In this document: positions 13,816-15,121 of the stretch, piece after piece
How the letters are laid out: each line of letters opens with the position of its first letter
Numbering within the stretch: position 1 is the stretch's first letter
Assembly: GCA_036397815.1 (NCBI GenBank)
Contig: DASWIE010000111.1
Location: forward strand, 1 to 15,121
Length of the DNA stretch: 15,121 nucleotides
Origin: DASQFY01 sp036397815
GTDB lineage: Bacteria; Chloroflexota; Limnocylindria; QHBO01
Direction: 5' to 3'
Notes under the pieces: model-generated
The model's input: only the letters and a program-made list of their open reading frames with translations
What the model was told of the DNA's origin: nothing
The model's database searches: none
Program-made: the position numbers and the translations under genes

Positions 13816-15121
13816 TCGGCCGAGCGCCCAGCGTCGATCGGCTGCGGTGGGACCAGGATGGAGCCGATGCCGAGCAGGAACCAGAACAGGAAGGCGACGC
13901 TGTTCGCCTCCAGCAGCATGGTCGTCAGCCCGTTGACGGAGAGTGCCAGGACGGCGGCGGCGATGCCCGACAACAGGACGCGCCGGCCCCAGAGCGCGGT
14001 CTTCGCGGCGCGGATCACCTGTAGCAGTGGGACTCCGACCATCCCGACGAAGGCGAGGAGGCCGATGACGCCGGTTTCGCCCAGCAGGTGGAGCCAGAAG
14101 TTGTCGACCGTTCGCTGCGCCGGGTTGACGAAGAGCTCGTCAGTGTCGTACTCCGCGTAGACATCGGTCCCGAAGATATCGGCGGCCGCGCCGCCGTACT
14201 TCCCTGGGCCGACGCCGAGCGCGGGATGATCGACGATCATCGGAATGCTGTTGATCACGAACAGGATGCGCAGATCGCGGCCGGCACCCACCGCGTCGAC
14301 CCGCCCCCAGGTCGAGCGCAGCAGGTCGGGCCGCTCGCCGGCGCCGCCGAGCAGGTCGCGCGGCATCACCCAGGCGACGGCGAAGGTCACGGCCGCCAGT
14401 GCGATGCCGGTCGCCAGCGCACGACGGTCCAGGAGCGCGCCCGCCAGCCCGAACCCGACCACCGCGCCGAGCCAGCCGCCGCGGGAGAACGAGAGCCACA
14501 GCGCCAGGACCAGGAGAGCGGCGAGGGCCAGCGCCCAGGAGCGGCCGCGCCTCGTCCGCAGGCCCGGCGCGCCGAAGAGGACGAACGGTACGGCCGCCGA
14601 CAGGAGCGCGGCGAAGACGTTTGGGTCGCCGAAGAACGACGCAAGCCGATAGATCTCGCCGAATCGTCCCTGCAGCGCGTTCAGCCCGAAGAGCTCTGGA
14701 GTCAGGAGCGCCTGGCCCAGCGCCACCAGCGCGGCCAGCGCCAGGAGCCCGATGAAGGCACCGATGGCGATCATCGCCTGGCGCACGTCGAACCCGACCA
14801 CACGCGCCAGGAAGAAGAACGCCACCGCGTCCAGCGTGAACGCGACTCCGGCGACGGCCTGCGCCGGCGGCACGGCATTGATCGCGGCTGACCCCAGCGC
14901 CGCCAGGCCGAAGGCGAGGGTGAAGACCGATGTCGGATGCCAGATCGCGGCCCGCAGCGTTCCGCGCCTTGCGGCCTGCGCGGTGAGGGCGAGCCCGACC
15001 GTCAGCAGCATCCCTTCCGACAGGAAGTGGGCCAGGCCCTCGACCTCGGGAGCGAGGATCCCCGGCGCCAGGTAGCGGTCCAGGATCGGGCTCATGGCAA
15101 CCAGGACCAGGGCCGGACGCG
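13542..15121 (-). CDS. O-antigen ligase/polymerase family membrane protein (Wzy_C), 5' end probably outside window
   Basis: A polytopic protein with about ten to twelve hydrophobic segments. The Wzy_C signature is visible: LWLSFSRGGWLGAVVGFG, a large external loop with VDHPALGVGPGKYGG, and VDNFWLHLLGETGVIGLLAF, followed by two or three helices. Members polymerise or transfer polyprenyl-linked glycans outside the membrane, which suits the nearby wecA and glycosyltransferases. An ATG at 15095 gives 517 residues, but it has no Shine-Dalgarno sequence and the frame stays open to the window edge with hydrophobic residues (RPALVLVAM), so the real start is likely beyond it. After the last helix (near residue 415 from that ATG) about 91 Ser/Arg/Thr-rich residues are encoded antisense to wecA and look unlike the rest of the protein. 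The stop is TAG at 13542-13544. Confidence 0.82.
   Translation of the reverse strand, partial: RPALVLVAMSPILDRYLAPGILAPEVEGLAHFLSEGMLLTVGLALTAQAARRGTLRAAIWHPTSVFTLAFGLAALGSAAINAVPPAQAVAGVAFTLDAVAFFFLARVVGFDVRQAMIAIGAFIGLLALAALVALGQALLTPELFGLNALQGRFGEIYRLASFFGDPNVFAALLSAAVPFVLFGAPGLRTRRGRSWALALAALLVLALWLSFSRGGWLGAVVGFGLAGALLDRRALATGIALAAVTFAVAWVMPRDLLGGAGERPDLLRSTWGRVDAVGAGRDLRILFVINSIPMIVDHPALGVGPGKYGGAAADIFGTDVYAEYDTDELFVNPAQRTVDNFWLHLLGETGVIGLLAFVGMVGVPLLQVIRAAKTALWGRRVLLSGIAAAVLALSVNGLTTMLLEANSVAFLFWFLLGIGSILVPPQPIDAGRSADQTARSTASSPSAAENSQSSNATIRWPSPSSSRRWWIWRRSATKTGSPATSLRTTVQAVSPSGRPSATSGTQGATAGEPTWVRLIAAAARR

Noticed and set aside
13820..13860. A simple frameshift that hides an early stop in the ligase gene
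   Set aside because: Reading the other two minus-strand frames here by eye shows no nearby stop either, so a one-base error would not obviously shorten the tail.
1..15121. CRISPR array, insertion sequence, attachment site, phage or toxin-antitoxin module (MazG as part of a defence island)
   Set aside because: No regularly spaced repeats, terminal inverted repeats or transposase/integrase genes were seen, the tRNA has no partial 3' copy, and MazG here is the housekeeping two-domain form next to a parvulin.

Overview
The window is about 70% G+C by eye and densely packed. GTG starts are common and most genes are joined by 4-bp start/stop overlaps. It carries ten protein genes (the outer two cut by the window edges) and one tRNA. 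The content suggests a high-GC bacterium with an exposed cell wall: a CWB2 (cell wall binding repeat 2) surface protein, a polyprenyl-phosphate-mannose synthase with a GT39-type mannosyltransferase, a WecA/TagO-type initiating transferase and a membrane-anchored parvulin. A Chloroflexota lineage (Limnocylindria-like) or a deep Actinomycetota fits best, but no single gene proves the phylum. No mobile element, CRISPR array, phage gene or integrase was seen.

Layout. (1) 2-1111 (+): 3' part of a secreted protein with an Ig-like domain and two CWB2 repeats. (2) 1157-6267 (+): five coupled genes, wbpD-wecB/wbpI-wbpE-wbpB-wbpA, which together match the known route from UDP-GlcNAc to UDP-2,3-diacetamido-2,3-dideoxy-mannuronic acid (UDP-ManNAc3NAcA). 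(3) 6272-7033 (+): a DPM1-like GT2, four bases after wbpA. (4) 7137-11187 (+): a second unit with a membrane-anchored three-module parvulin, a MazG NTP pyrophosphohydrolase with a partial tetrapyrrole-methylase-like N-terminus, and a GT4 glycosyltransferase. (5) 11192-12643 (-): a GT39/ArnT-like membrane glycosyltransferase, convergent with the GT4 gene. (6) 12752-12828 (+): tRNA-Pro(UGG) with encoded CCA, followed 33 bases later by wecA/tagO (12862-13815). (7) 13542 to the right edge (-): an O-antigen ligase/polymerase family protein whose 3' end overlaps wecA antisense by 274 bp.

How they may work together: WecA would load a sugar-phosphate on undecaprenyl phosphate, the wbp genes supply an acidic diacetamido sugar, GT4 and other transferases extend the chain, and the Wzy/WaaL-type protein polymerises or transfers it. 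DPM1-like GT2 and GT39 would form a separate polyprenyl-phosphate-sugar-dependent glycosylation step outside the membrane. The CWB2 protein could be a client that binds an anionic wall polymer. The parvulin would help fold exported proteins. MazG is housekeeping and probably unrelated to the polymer.

No clearly new system stands out. The best leads are the intact diacetamido-uronate operon beside a CWB2 protein, the half-methylase MazG, and the long convergent overlap at wecA.
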